A DNA stretch of 64,000 nt from Macrophomina tecta (lineage: Eukaryota > Ascomycota > Dothideomycetes > Botryosphaeriales > Botryosphaeriaceae): positions 434,001-498,000 of the forward strand of contig JAKSGN010000020.1 of NCBI GenBank assembly GCA_024180945.1, read 5' to 3'. The position numbers and the translations under genes were made by a program. Below the pieces are notes generated by a model, which ran no database searches, was not told where the DNA came from, and saw nothing but the letters and a program-made list of their open reading frames with translations. Shown here in pieces: positions 31,720-43,900 of the stretch (positions are counted from its first letter, which is position 1; the number at the start of each line of letters is the position of its first letter).

Positions 31720-34700
31720 ATGGCCGGGAACACCCAGGCGATTGCCCAGCTCCTGCAGCAGAGTCTGGATCCTCGCCACTCTAAGGAAGGTGCGTCTGTT
31801 TACATTGTTTGCCCATCAGCCCGCCGCCCGCAGCTCTGCTTGCCCAGCGTCGGAACCCCGGCTCCCAGCTCTTCTCCAATGCCGTTTGCTTCGCCATACG
31901 CCTTGGGCTTTACCAGGACGCCGTTAACACTTTTCGTGCAGCCGAAGCCGCCATCAAGCAACAAGAGAATGCTCAAGGCTTCTCCATCACCCTCCTCCAG
32001 ATCGTCGCCGACCAGTCCTTTCCCCAGAGCACGAGACTTGCCGCCGCGCTTTATTTCAAGAACTTCGTCAGGCGCAACTGGACCGTATGTGTCCGGACCG
32101 AGCTCTCTACACATTATAGTGGTAACCGCTTCACAGGATGTGGAAGGCAACTACAAGCTGCCGCAGAATGAGGTCGTCACTGTCAAGCAGGAGCTCATTG
32201 GCCTTATGATCTCCCAACCGCCCTCCATACAATCCCAGCTTGGCGAGGCGATCAGCACAATTGCCGAGAGCGATTTCTATGAGCGGTGGGAGGGTCTGGT
32301 TCCGGTGCGTTTGTGCAGGCGGGTCGGGCATGCGGCATGACACTGATAATGATCTGCTAGGATCTCAAATCGCGCCTGACGGCCGACAACCCTGTCGTGA
32401 ACAATGGCGTGCTTCAGGTCGCACACTCCATTTTCAAGCGCTGGAGACCTCTTTTCAGGTCTGATGACCTATATACGGAGATCAACTTTGTACTGGGCAT
32501 ATTTGCCGAGCCTTTCCTCCAGCTTTTCCAGGTGCGCCATCTAGAATACAACCAGCAAAACGCGATCGAAAGCTGACCAATGGCAGAATACCGATGCGCA
32601 AATTACCGCCAATGCAGGCAACAAGGAAGTCCTGCAGAGCTACTTTACCTCTCTGAACCTCATTCTGAAGCTCGCCGTCGACCTCTCATGCCAGGACCTG
32701 CCTCCTCAGTTCGACGAAAACCTCAAGGGCCTCAGCGAGCTTCTCCACAAATACTTGACGTATGATAATCCCGCGCTACACACCGATGATGACGCAGAGG
32801 CCGGCCCTCTCGAATTTGTCAAGGCCGGCATCTTCGAGGTGCTCATCCTTTACACGCAGAAATACGAGGAGGAATTTGGCCAATATCTCGGCAGCTTCAT
32901 CCAGAGCTCGTGGAGTCTGCTCACAAACATCGGCAACGAGACCAAGTACGACATCCTGGTCAGCAAGGCGCTGCAGTTCTTGACTTCGGTCACAGCCAAT
33001 GCCCAACATGCTCAGCTCTTCAACAACCAAGAAGTTTTGGGCCAAGTCGTCGAAAAGGTCATTCTGCCTAATTTGGCCCTACGCGAGTCGGACATTGAGA
33101 TGTTCGAAGACGAGCCGATTGAGTTTATTCGCAGAGACCTGGAGGGTTCGGACAGCGACACCAGAAGGCGCGCTGCCACCGATTTCTTGCGCCAGCTGAT
33201 GACGCAGTTCGAGTCATTGGTGACCGGGATCGTGAACACATATATCGGCAACTACCTGCAGCACTACGCTTCCGACAAAGCCAACAACTGGAAGTCGAAA
33301 GACACAGCCGTGTACCTCTTCTCCTCGATTGCTGCCAAGGGCACCCCCACAGCACAATTCGGTGTCAAGACCGTCAACTCCCACGTCAACATCTTGGAAT
33401 TCTTCCAAACGAACATTGCCGAGGACTTGACCGCCAATAATGTCGAGCCTATCCTCAAGGTCGATGCGATCAAGTTCGTCTACCTCTTCCGCAGTCAGTT
33501 GACCCAGCAATACTGGGCAGGTGCTTTCCCTCTTCTTGTCAATCATCTCGGCGTCTCCAACTTCGTCATCTATTCTTATGCCGCAATTGCGGTTGAGCGA
33601 GCGCTTTATCTTACTGACGATAACCGACAACCCGTTATTCCCCGCGACACGGTCCTGCAGGTGGCTAAGGATCTCCTAGCCCACCTATTCACATTGATTC
33701 AGAAGGAGTCTGCCCCTGAGAAGATTCAGGAGAATGAGTTTTTGATGAAGTGCGTTATGCGAGTGCTCATTGTTATCAAGGACGGCGTTTTGCCGATAGC
33801 CGACGTAGTTCTCAAGAACTTCATCAACATCACCATGGTCATCCGTCACAACCCCAGCAACCCAAGGTTTTACTACTACCACTTCGAGGGTATTGGCGCA
33901 CTAATCAAGGGTGCGGCGCGCACAGAGCCGCAGAAGCTGGAGCAAGCTCTCTATGAGCCGTTATCGACCATCCTTCGCAGTGATGTTGAAGAGTTTACCC
34001 CCTACGTTTTCCAACTCTTCGCGGCCCTACTCGAGTCGAACCCCTCCGGCGCTCTTCCTGACCACTACAAGTCGCTGATTCCTCCGCTCCTCATGCCCGT
34101 TATTTGGGATAACAAGGGCAATATTCCCGCTCTTGTCCGCTTGTTGGCCGCCATGATCAGTCGTGACCCTGCCAGCATTGTCCAAAACCAGCAGCTTGAG
34201 CCAATGTTGGGCATTTTCCAGAAGCTGGTTTCTACGAAGACGAATGAGGCTTACGGTTTCGACCTGCTGGAAGCCATCATTGCGTCTGTCCCGGCTGATA
34301 ATCTCAAGCCGTACTTCACGCCAATGCTTACCATCATGCTTACGAGACTGTCCAACTCGAAAACCGAGACTTTCGCTTCCCGCTTCGTGCGCTTCTACCA
34401 TTTCGTTGCTGCACGGGACGACAAGGGTCTCGGCTCGGATTTCTTCATCACTATCGCAGACTCTGTTCAGCAAGAGTAAGCCATCTCATGACCACGGATC
34501 TGGCCCACAGCTAACGAATTTCTCCAGTGTCTTCCGCCCCATCTACCCTCAAATCATCCTCCCCGACACTCAGAAGCTCACCCGCCCCTTCGACCGCAAG
34601 ACGGCCGTCGTCTCGCTCACTAAGTCTCTTGCTGACGGCCAGGCGTTTGTGGAGCGCTACAAGAAGGGCTGGGCGCTGACCTGCGAAGCCCTGCTCAAGC

Positions 34701-34972
34701 TCCTCATCAACCCACCGGTCGCCCCCACCACCGACGACATCATTCCCGAGCAGGACGTCGACGACTTGTCCTTCGGCGTCGGCTTCACCCAGCTCAACAC
34801 TTGCCGCAAGGCTCCACAAGACCCCTTCCCTGAAATCACGGACGTGAAGAGGTGGGTTGGCGAGTATTTGAGGACGGCGGACCAGAGGAATGGTGGGAGG
34901 GTGAGCGCGTTCGTGCAGGAGCGATTGAGTCCTGAGGCCAAGACGGCGTTGGTGCAGACGATGCAGGGTTGA
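31720..34972 (+). CDS. cse1: Exportin Cse1/CAS (importin-alpha re-exporter)
   Basis: Exons 31720-31789, 31942-32084, 32137-32304, 32361-32531, 32587-34475, 34528-34972; 961 aa, the usual size for the family. N-terminal importin-beta domain (AAIKQQENAQGFSITLLQIVADQSFPQSTRLAAALYFKNFVRRNW), the Cse1 central domain and HEAT repeats (for example DLYTEINFVLGIFAEPFLQLFQ), and the CAS/CSE C-terminal domain ending near VSAFVQERLSPEAKTALVQTMQG. Cse1 binds importin-alpha with Ran-GTP in the nucleus and returns it to the cytoplasm. Five introns of about 50-150 nt all have GT..AG ends and join in frame; four fall in the first 900 bp, a common 5' bias. Intron 1 has a longer alternative open frame (from 31809) that would break the conserved N-terminus. 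Confidence 0.94.
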
Positions 34973-35814
34973 GTGGCTTGGTGGAGATAAGGGGAGGACT
35001 AGTGAATATTCGGAGCGAAGAGGAGGGGAGGGGCGTACGTGGGATAGAAAATGTGATACCAGCATAAAAATGACAGAGGTGGTGCAATTTTCAAGCGGTA
35101 AGTTTGGGAGGGGCAATTCGGACAAGTTAGTAAGATTGGTCTACTCCGTAGGAGGACCGAAAAATTAAGAGCAGCGTGGGAGATTACAATTTCTTATCTT
35201 TCGTAAACGTGTCTGCTGTTACTGGTACTGAACTCAGAGCTCAATTATACTGTTGTTGCATACGGGATTTGTAGTTATACCTTTCGAGATGAGGCACTCA
35301 CACTTAAGCATATAAGACTGGTAACCTCACGCGTAATACCAAATAGCAAAGACAAGCTTCTCTAACCATCGTCGCTGGTTTGATTGGGGGCCATCTAGTT
35401 ATGCATCTTACTCTACAGTACAGAAATACAACGACACAGTAATAATAGGACAAGAGGCTGCTGGCTGATCTAACACTGTTCGCAATGCCCGGTTCGAAAG
35501 GACATCACAGTCCCGTTGCCGCTCCCCTCACATGTCGTATCCCTTTTCTCGCTTGCTCTGGAGAACCCTGCCAATGTAATAAGTCCCAACACAAAAAACA
35601 CACGAATCGCAGAAGACATTTCTCTTCCAAATCCAAGCCGCCCCCCCACCAAAAAAAAAAAAAAAAAACACGCAAAAAAAGAAAGACCAAGAAAAGGACG
35701 ACGATATCGAGCCGCCATCACAGACAAACCCCGGCCATTCCCCAAACCCCACTCTATCGTCCGTTCGCCCAACCGGCCGGCCAAACGTCCAATTAACAAC
35801 GCCCCGTCAAGCAG
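34973..35814. other. Intergenic, convergent 3' flanks of CSE1 and TRS120
   Basis: About 840 bp, AT-rich in its centre (35150-35450), with an A18 run at 35651-35668. No gene recognised. Confidence 0.6.
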
Positions 35815-38800
35815 CTAAACAACAACCTGAATCTGACACATACTCCCGACGTGACTCGCCGGGAACGGGCCGTCCGCGACTTCGAGGCCCAACTCGATCA
35901 CAAAGCCAGGGGACACGCCAAACGGGGCGACCACGTCGCTTTCGAGCACGACGGTCTTGTACGGATCGAGCTGCACCGCGCGGATCCAAGCAAGCAGCTG
36001 CTGGGCGACGCGCGTGCGGATGCTGTCGTCTGGATCAAGATGCGGCGCGGCGACGCGGACAACAGGGGCGACGGTGAAGGTGTAGGCGGCGGCGCTGGTG
36101 TTGCGGAGCTCGACGCGGACGGAGGCGGTGGCGCCGCGCTGGAGGAGGTAGAGGGGCTGGGTGGCGGTGGAGGCAAGGGCAGGGTGGGCGTCGGCGTTAA
36201 GGATGAGCGTAGACGCGGCGACGTCCGGGTCTTCGAAGGCCGGGTCGGAGCGCAGCGCGTTGGGCACGCTCATGCTGATTGAGAGAATCGACATGATGAA
36301 ACCGACCATCTCGGGCGTGAGCTCGAGCGCCGCGCAGTTGACGAGGCCATGCCGCGTGCCGCTGCGGTCGCGCCAGCGGCATTGCAGGCATTGAAGAAGC
36401 TTTTGCCGGTACCAGAAGCACATGCGTTCCTCACGCGAGAGCTGGTGAGTGTCGGTGAGGACGAATTGGCGATCCTGGGCGGCGGGGATGGCGTCGTTGG
36501 AGTAAGAGAGGTAGATTTTGGGGAGAAGGACGGCCATGCTGCTGGCTTGCCCGGGCTTGAGGAAGTCCGAGCGGCTTGTGAGCTCGAGAACGGGTTGCCT
36601 GGGCATGCTGGCGTCGTCGTACCAGGCCTCGACGCTGAGCTCCCTGTCGGAGATATTCAAGAAGTCGAAAACAAGAACGAAATGGTCGTCCAGATTGGCA
36701 TTCGGAAACTTTGCCTCAATATGCTCGCCTGCTTCCCGGCCAGGCAAAATGGAGAAGTGCGATGCTGTAACGGACGACTGTACGGTGACCGCTATTTCCT
36801 GCGAGACTCTGCTTGTGACCCAGTAATCCCCAATCTCCGGGGGCTGGTCAGCTGCGGCATACTCTACGCCGACTGTACCCTTGTTTAAACCAGGAACACC
36901 GAAGACATCGACCGTGAAGGTCATGGTCTTATTCGGTGCCAGCTCCGATGACGGATTGAAATCCCTGGACTTCCACTCGGCGCGTCCGATGTCTTGGCCG
37001 AGTTCATAGATTTGCGCCGGGAGGTTGCTGCTTCTCCTCGAGACTCTAAGCACATCTACAGTGTTGTTCCGTCCAAGCATGTGTAAAATGTTTGCTTTGA
37101 TATGCTTGTCCTTCTCATCATGGCTGACTGTGACCTTGAATGACTTGGTCTCTCCTTCCAGGAGAGATAGAGTGTCCTGCACCAGATTTGTCTTGATCGT
37201 GAGGCTCGGTTGCTGTGGGACTACCGTGACGGAAGGCAGAACTGGCATGCCTCTGGATACCGGCCTAATAGTCGTAGCCGTGCCTGGTCTGGAGGCTTCT
37301 TTCGTTCTCTTTGCCTTGGCGACACTGTGGCCCATCTCCTTCATCTTCTCAACCTCCTGGATGGTTGTCCTGCTGACTGAGACGTCGAAATCTCTTTCTC
37401 GGCATTGGCGAACCTTGACGCGTAGTTTGACCAGCTCATGGACGTCCGGCACTGTGGCAACGACTGGTACTCTCAACGGCTGTACCGCGCAAGGAGGAAT
37501 CTGGTAGGTCAAGTTGGGAGGGCAGGCGATCTCCACTCCTTTGGCCGATACCAATTTGATGGACTCGATATCCAAGGGAAATGCGAAGGGGTTGCGCAAA
37601 GTGACAATGAACTCGCTTGGTTCTCCGGCCACTAGTGGTACTACTGCTGATCCCTTGTTCTTATCACCGAAAGCTTGATGTTCAAACCTGGCACTGACTC
37701 TTTGTTGTGAATCATCTGCTGAGACGTTTTTACGGAGGGTCAAATCACGGCCTGCGCGGTCCGGATCATACTTGACACTATGAACAAGATGATCATACCA
37801 AAATGTGGCCTCCGTCTGTTCCATACCTACAGCCTTTGCAGCCTCCAAAGAGCGGTGAATATTCTGAACCAGGCGGTGCTGGTCTTCCCTGGGCATGAGG
37901 CATCTGAAACCTGGGTCAGTCTCTTCGAGAGGCTCCTGAGGAGCGATGATGCTGAGGAAGGACGAAGAGAAGTCCAGGACGCCTTGGAGGTCAGCCATTG
38001 CCTCACAGACATTGATACACCGACGAAGCACCTCTGCCTTCAGGACAAGACTTCCATAGGCGCGGAGGTGCTCCGAACTGCCGTCGACCTGAGCCTCGAG
38101 CCTGGTCCGTGGTTGTACACCGTACTCCCGTACAAATTGCTCCAGGAAGATAAAAACTGTCTCTCCGTACTTCTTGTCCGTAGGTTGCACAAGGCCGCCA
38201 GAAAGCATGCCGGCTGCGGGGTGAATTCCCATTTCAGCGGCCCCAAGCTTGCGCGCTTGAAGCAAAGCCGGGACTAGGATGTCCATTAAGAGGGTTACAA
38301 CAAACGCTCGCTTTCTTGAAAGACCCAGCTTGGCGAGGCATCCAGCTGCTTCTGAGTAGATTGTGGCCCGCTCGGTATCGGTGATGGTGGCAGACTGTGT
38401 GACGGAATCTATAGCTTCTGACAGGATGTTCGAAATGTGAACAACCCTCCCGGATATGCCTTTGACTGGCGGGAGATTGTCTTCTGACTGGCTTTCGACT
38501 TTTTCCAAAAACTCTTGCGGGGTGAACTTCTTACCAAGGCGCTCAATAGCCGTAAGAAGGTTGGATACGCGAATCTTGTTTTCGGCATCGACCAGAGTTA
38601 GCAGATGTCCCGAGTCGCTCTTGAAGGAGAGCCTGTAAAAGCCCATGATGCGAGAGGTGAGCTCGGGGATCCACTCGAGTACGTTGGCGATAGTGCCAGA
38701 CACAGGCATGCCTTTGGTGGCGGGCGTGCAAGATGTTGGGATCTGGTTTTGGTCACAGTGTCAGAATATCTTGCTGACGCGATCTGTGCAGTAACTTTTG

Positions 38801-40089
38801 GAAAGCAGATGAGGTGACCCGTCAGTACATACCTCGAACTCTTGCTCATGGCCCACGAGGATCAGACAGCAGATCAACATCTGCTCCAGCGCCTTTGCCA
38901 TGACTAGATGCTCGTTGCACATTTCTGCCTTGAGAAATGTTTCGTGCGATCTTTTCAGACCTTCGACGACGTGGCCGGCCATCAAACAGACCTGCGCGTC
39001 GACAAGGTCGTGTCGGCAAGCATTGCTCAGCCTTGCTTTCTCCTCCATGCTGCCTGAGCCGAAGCCTTGAATGGAGAATCGCTGCAAAGCACGTGGGCGG
39101 GATGGTGCCGAGTCGGTTGGGGTTGTTTCGCCAGATCTTCCACTGGAGGGATCCTCACCTGGCGAGAGCTCGGGCGGGGTGATGGCGCGGGATGGGTTCT
39201 CAGCCGGGGGACTCAGTCGCAAGCCTAGAGAACCGCGTCGACCCGTCGCCTCTTGTTTTTGGAGCTGCTGAATCTGCACGGGCTGCGCGGGCGAAGCTGT
39301 GCGTGACAGCGAATTTTCGGCGGCGCCGAAGCCAAAGGAGCTCTGGCGGACGAGCGAGAAGGGTGATCGGTTGCCAGGATTCGGAGAGGCAGCGCCGGCA
39401 GAGATGCTGATCTCGGGCAAGGCTTGTAATGATTTCGCGAGCCCCGTCATCTCGGCTAGCAGCAACGAGGAGAGATCGCACATCACGGTCTTCATGGTCG
39501 TCATGGTCGACTCGGACAAAGGGGGCACCAACATCGTCTCTTCTGGCAGCCAGCCTGGCAGAGAAGGGAGACCGCTGTCGAACAAAAGCAGCTTGTGTAC
39601 TATTGCGCGCGGGTATTCCTCTCGCATGACATCGACCACTTCGTTCAACTCCTCTCGCTTCAGCGCAACGTTAGTCTTGTCCTCGGCGGCATTGGCGCTC
39701 TCGCTGTCCAAGGCTTCCTGGTACTCCTCGCCATCTGCTATTCCGAGCACCATGAGAGGCTCTCGGAACAGCTCGAATGGCGATAGCGAGATGTAGGACG
39801 CGGGTGGCATCGAGGTGGTGAAATAGTACAGCAGCATGCCATGAGGGTTGCGCAGCGGAGAGAACATGGCTTTTCGAGGGCATTAGTAAGGCAGTCTTGC
39901 AGCACACATTTGGGACGGCCTACTTCTGTCCGGCCGCGGGTCTGGAGTGACATCGCCCAAGCGGATGGCGGATTCAGGCTGGAGGCGCTCGACAAAGATC
40001 ATGAATCGCGAGCGCTTGATCTTCCCCGCGGGGACAAGGAGCACCCGAATGCGCGCGGGCGCAATGGGCGAGAATGGATCAACGACCAT
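35815..40089 (-). CDS. trs120: TRAPP-II subunit Trs120 / TRAPPC9 (hypercellular protein HypA)
   Basis: Exons (minus): 40089-39924, 39869-38833, 38742-35815; 1376 aa. The N-terminus MVVDPFSPIAPARIRVLLVPAGKIKRSRFMIFVERLQPESAIRLGDVTPDPRP and the following LSPFELFREPLMVLGIADGEEY are typical of the HypA/Trs120 family. Residues about 150-700 include a Ser/Pro-rich insert and helical segments (ALEQMLICCLILVGHEQEFE/IPTSCTPATKG); the C-terminal half has repeated beta-sandwich segments (FIVTLRNPFAFPLDIESIKLVS, AVLLPKIYLSYSND, ASVRVELRNTSAAAYTF). Trs120 joins Trs130 and the TRAPP core to activate Rab11-type GTPases at the late Golgi; loss of HypA in Aspergillus disturbs hyphal polarity. The gene is divergent from the DUF3684 gene. 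Confidence 0.92.
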
Positions 40090-40946
40090 GGTGACATCTG
40101 GTGTGACGCAAGCGCGGCCCCGGACGAGCTTGGGGAGGAGACAAAGCTGGCGGTCAGGACGCCAGATGCAGGGTGTCACGCGGCAGAACAGAACAGGACC
40201 AAGATCTTTCGGGAGGCACGAGGGCGCCGCAGCGGTTGCAGAACTGCCAGACCGGGTGGGCACGAACCCGGGGGGAGGGCGGGGAAATTAGACGGAGAGG
40301 GGAGAGGGACTGAGTGAAGCTTGAGGTGGTGCAGCATCAGGGAGCGCGCAAGCGAAGGCCGAAAGGAGCTTGGCCGGCGGGGCTCGCGGTCGCGGCGGAG
40401 AGTGGCTCCTGCCCGGCGCTGCCGAGCGGAGCGGACGCGGCCTTTCTTTTGCCGCGCACCTGCCTCTTGGCCTGGCGGAGTGCTGAGCTGGCAGTCGGGC
40501 GGCGCGTCGCGGGGGTGGCGGGCGCAGCATGACTCGCGCGCGGCAGCCTGCCCTTAACTCCGCCGACGATTAACTTCCCTCTTCAGCCTCAGACCTCCAG
40601 AACCTCCGCAACGCCTCCTGCGCTTCGTCACACTCTCTCCGTCGCAGAACTCGCCCGCATCTGCAGCAGTGGCGCAGCTTGCAAGGGTCTACGCCCCCGC
40701 TGCCGCCTGCTTAGACGTTCCATCTTCTTCGTCGACTTCTGTCCACCTCCACGCCACCCTGCTTCCTCGACTGATAAACCCTTCTGCCTCTTCCTTTGAC
40801 ACCCTCAAGACATGCACGTCTCTGCTGCTTGAATTTTTGCCTTGTAGTTTTAATCAAGCCGCCTTTGAGCGCTCTGCTACCGGCACCCCTCCTGGGCCAA
40901 GTTTGACACGGTCGCCGAATCGCCACCGCGGCCCCGTTATTCCATC
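40090..40946. promoter_or_regulatory. Shared upstream region of TRS120 and the DUF3684 gene
   Basis: 857 bp between divergent starts. GC-rich in the middle; the last 350 bp are C- and T-rich, a likely 5' leader of the DUF3684 gene. No specific site is claimed. Confidence 0.5.
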
Positions 40947-43900
40947 ATGGCCGGCTCTGTCAACTATGCTCGCATGCGCGAGCTGACGATGCAGGAAGGT
41001 CAAGATGACACTGTCACCGTCAATACTCGTGCCTTAATCGATAAGGTCTTGGCCCGCTACTCCGCCGAGTTCACCACTCTGAGAGAGCTTGTCCAGAATG
41101 CTGCAGATGCCGGTGCTACCAAAGCCACCATCAAGCTGGAGACGGACCCTTCAGTGCGCATACCCCTGCCTCAGACCCAAGATCAGGCCGTCCTTCTCAG
41201 GCACGTCGTTAAGAATCATACTCTGCGGAGCCTGGACGTTGCCAACAACGGCAAGCCGTTCACCGATGCAGACTGGTCACGTCTGAGATGTATTGCTGAA
41301 GGAAATCCCGACGAGACCAAGATCGGCGCCTTTGGCGTTGGCTTTTATTCCGTCTTCAGCGAGTGTGATGAGCCCTTCGTGATATCCGGCAATAAGACCA
41401 GTAAGTGCACTGCGAGCTTCGAGACCACACTCCCCCGCCTCTGCTCACATTTCGATAGTGGCGTTCTTCTGGAAAGGAAACACCCTGGCCGTGAAGTCTT
41501 CAACATTACCCCCTGAGCAGGCCTCAGACAGTACCAGATTCATCTTGGACTACCGGAAATCTTCAGATAAGAATGGCGATGTCACTCCTTCGCCGGTACC
41601 TGATCTCTTTGAGTTGTCCAAATTCCTGACCACCAGTCTTACCTTCCTTGCCTTACAAAGCATTGAACTGCACGTGGATAATTTCAAATTACTTGAGCTT
41701 ACCAAGACAACTTCGGCGGCCGCACCTACGTCGATACCAAGCCATATTGGAAGAAAATCCGAAACAGGACTTATGGAGATCCGCGAGATAACTCATCAAG
41801 TAGCAAATATCAAAGCGGAATGGTCCAACGTTATTGCCTGGGACCGGAAAGAGCCGTCCCAGGATCCAGTCGTTGAAGAGGCGGTGCCCGCCGTGCCGAG
41901 CTTTAAGGGCTTCTTTGCAAGGTTTAATATCGGAACGGCGAGCAAGAGGGAACAGGAGCAGAAGGCGGCTAGAGAAGAGGCAGCCGCTAAGCAGAGAGCC
42001 GTGGCCGAGGACGTGGCTGGTGTTTCGCAGGCAACAATCGCTCTTCGGATCAATTCAGTCAACATCAACACGAAGGTCCCGAGGAATTTGGCCAGCGAGC
42101 TTCTTAGAGCTACCAAGAAACCGCCTCCTCAACAAACACGTTTAGCCATCCTGACGGCCGATAGCACTAACTTGGAGAGCTCCATGACAGGCATCTCCGG
42201 TCTTACGGTGGACAGAGCCTCTGATCTCTTCGCCTCTGCGCTACCGACGAAACACGGCCGTGTCTTCATTGGATTCCCAACAGGACAGACGACAGGCTAT
42301 CAATGTCATATATTCGCGCCGTCCCTGATCCCGACCGTGGAACGTGAGAGCATTGACTTGTCGAACCGCCACGTTTCAACCTGGAATGAGGCAATGCTAG
42401 ACATTGCAGGTATTGCGTGCAGGATGGCATTCGACCGCGGTATGGACGTCATCAGAGACAAGCTCGCTCAAGAGTTGAAGGTAGCCGAAGCTTCCACACC
42501 TTCGGTCGATCACATTTCCAAGGTCATTCCGGAAACGGTGAAATTATTGAAGCAATGGACTGCTCAAGAAGCCACCCCATCTGGAGTTGTTGGGAGATGT
42601 GTGGAGGGGGGGTTCTGGAGGGCTTCTAAGAAGGCGGATATACTATCGACAAACGGCGTTCTACCTTGTCAGAAGGTGCGGGTGTCGCTGATGAAACTGG
42701 GCTTCCTTCAAGACCTTCCTATGGTTCCGGAAGGACTCATTGAAGAGTGCCGGACCTTCATTGAGAAGCTTCTCAACCGCCAAATTCTCTACTACCTGAC
42801 TGTTGAAGATATTATCCAGCGGCTCGAGAACAAGCCCTTGAACGAGGAAGAGATGCGAGAATTTCTCAAATTTACGGCCCAGATGTCCAATTCTGACGCA
42901 ATCGACGCTAGCGATCTCAAACGTCTCTTCAATGCGGCTGTGCTGACGGCTGGTTCAGCTATCATTGCGTTGGGCAGCATCAGCTACTACCTAAACGCTT
43001 CGAAGTACCCTCCAGAGCTTCCATATCCAGATTCTGTCATGCCATTGAAGTACACGAAAGAATTCACTAAGGCACAACTGGAAGGTTTTGGCTGGACTGA
43101 GCTGCCCGTTGAGGAATGGGTTCGCTATCTTCTGGAGTTCAATCAGCGGACTGGCGCGAATTCGCTTACCAAGGATGCTGCATTTGCTACACAGGTTCTT
43201 AAAGTAATCTCAAAACAGTGGGATCAGCTGAGAGCTCATCAGAGAACAGATGTGGTTGCACTCCTCCAGCCTCATACTGTAATGCCCACAAAGAATGGCA
43301 TGCAGACACCTCAACAAACGTATCATCCTAATGTTAAACTGTTCGAAGACCTTCCCAATTTGAGCGTTTCTGGGCTCAAGCCAAAATTCCTTGAGGCTCT
43401 GGGACTTCGACAGACTATCGACCTGGACTACGTCTTTACTAGGCTTCTGGCTGCTCCCAACAAGTCCACCCAGGACAACCAGCCTAAGTGGAGCCACATG
43501 GATCTCATCGAATACCTCACGGACGTTCGAGATTCCATCCCTGCCAAGGACCGCACCATCTTGGCAGAGAAGCAGATTTGGCCTGTCGAAGACTATCCCG
43601 GTTTCCGCGGCGATGCAAAACGGTCCTACAAACTTCAGCAAATCTATGAGCCAAGCAAAGACAACAAGGCGCTCGGGCTCCCAGTGATCAAGTGGCGATC
43701 AAACGCTGAGTACAAGTCGCTGGACCCCAAGGCCAAGTTCCTTCGCGAACTGGGTCTGCGGAAGAGTCCCAGTTGGACAGAAATCATCGATATGATCTCG
43801 TATGCAGCAAAAATCAACGATGCCGCTCACTACGAGATCGTCATGCACTACTTCCTGTCCAACCGCGCAATGTGGCAGAATGTCCCCCCTGCAACGCTTG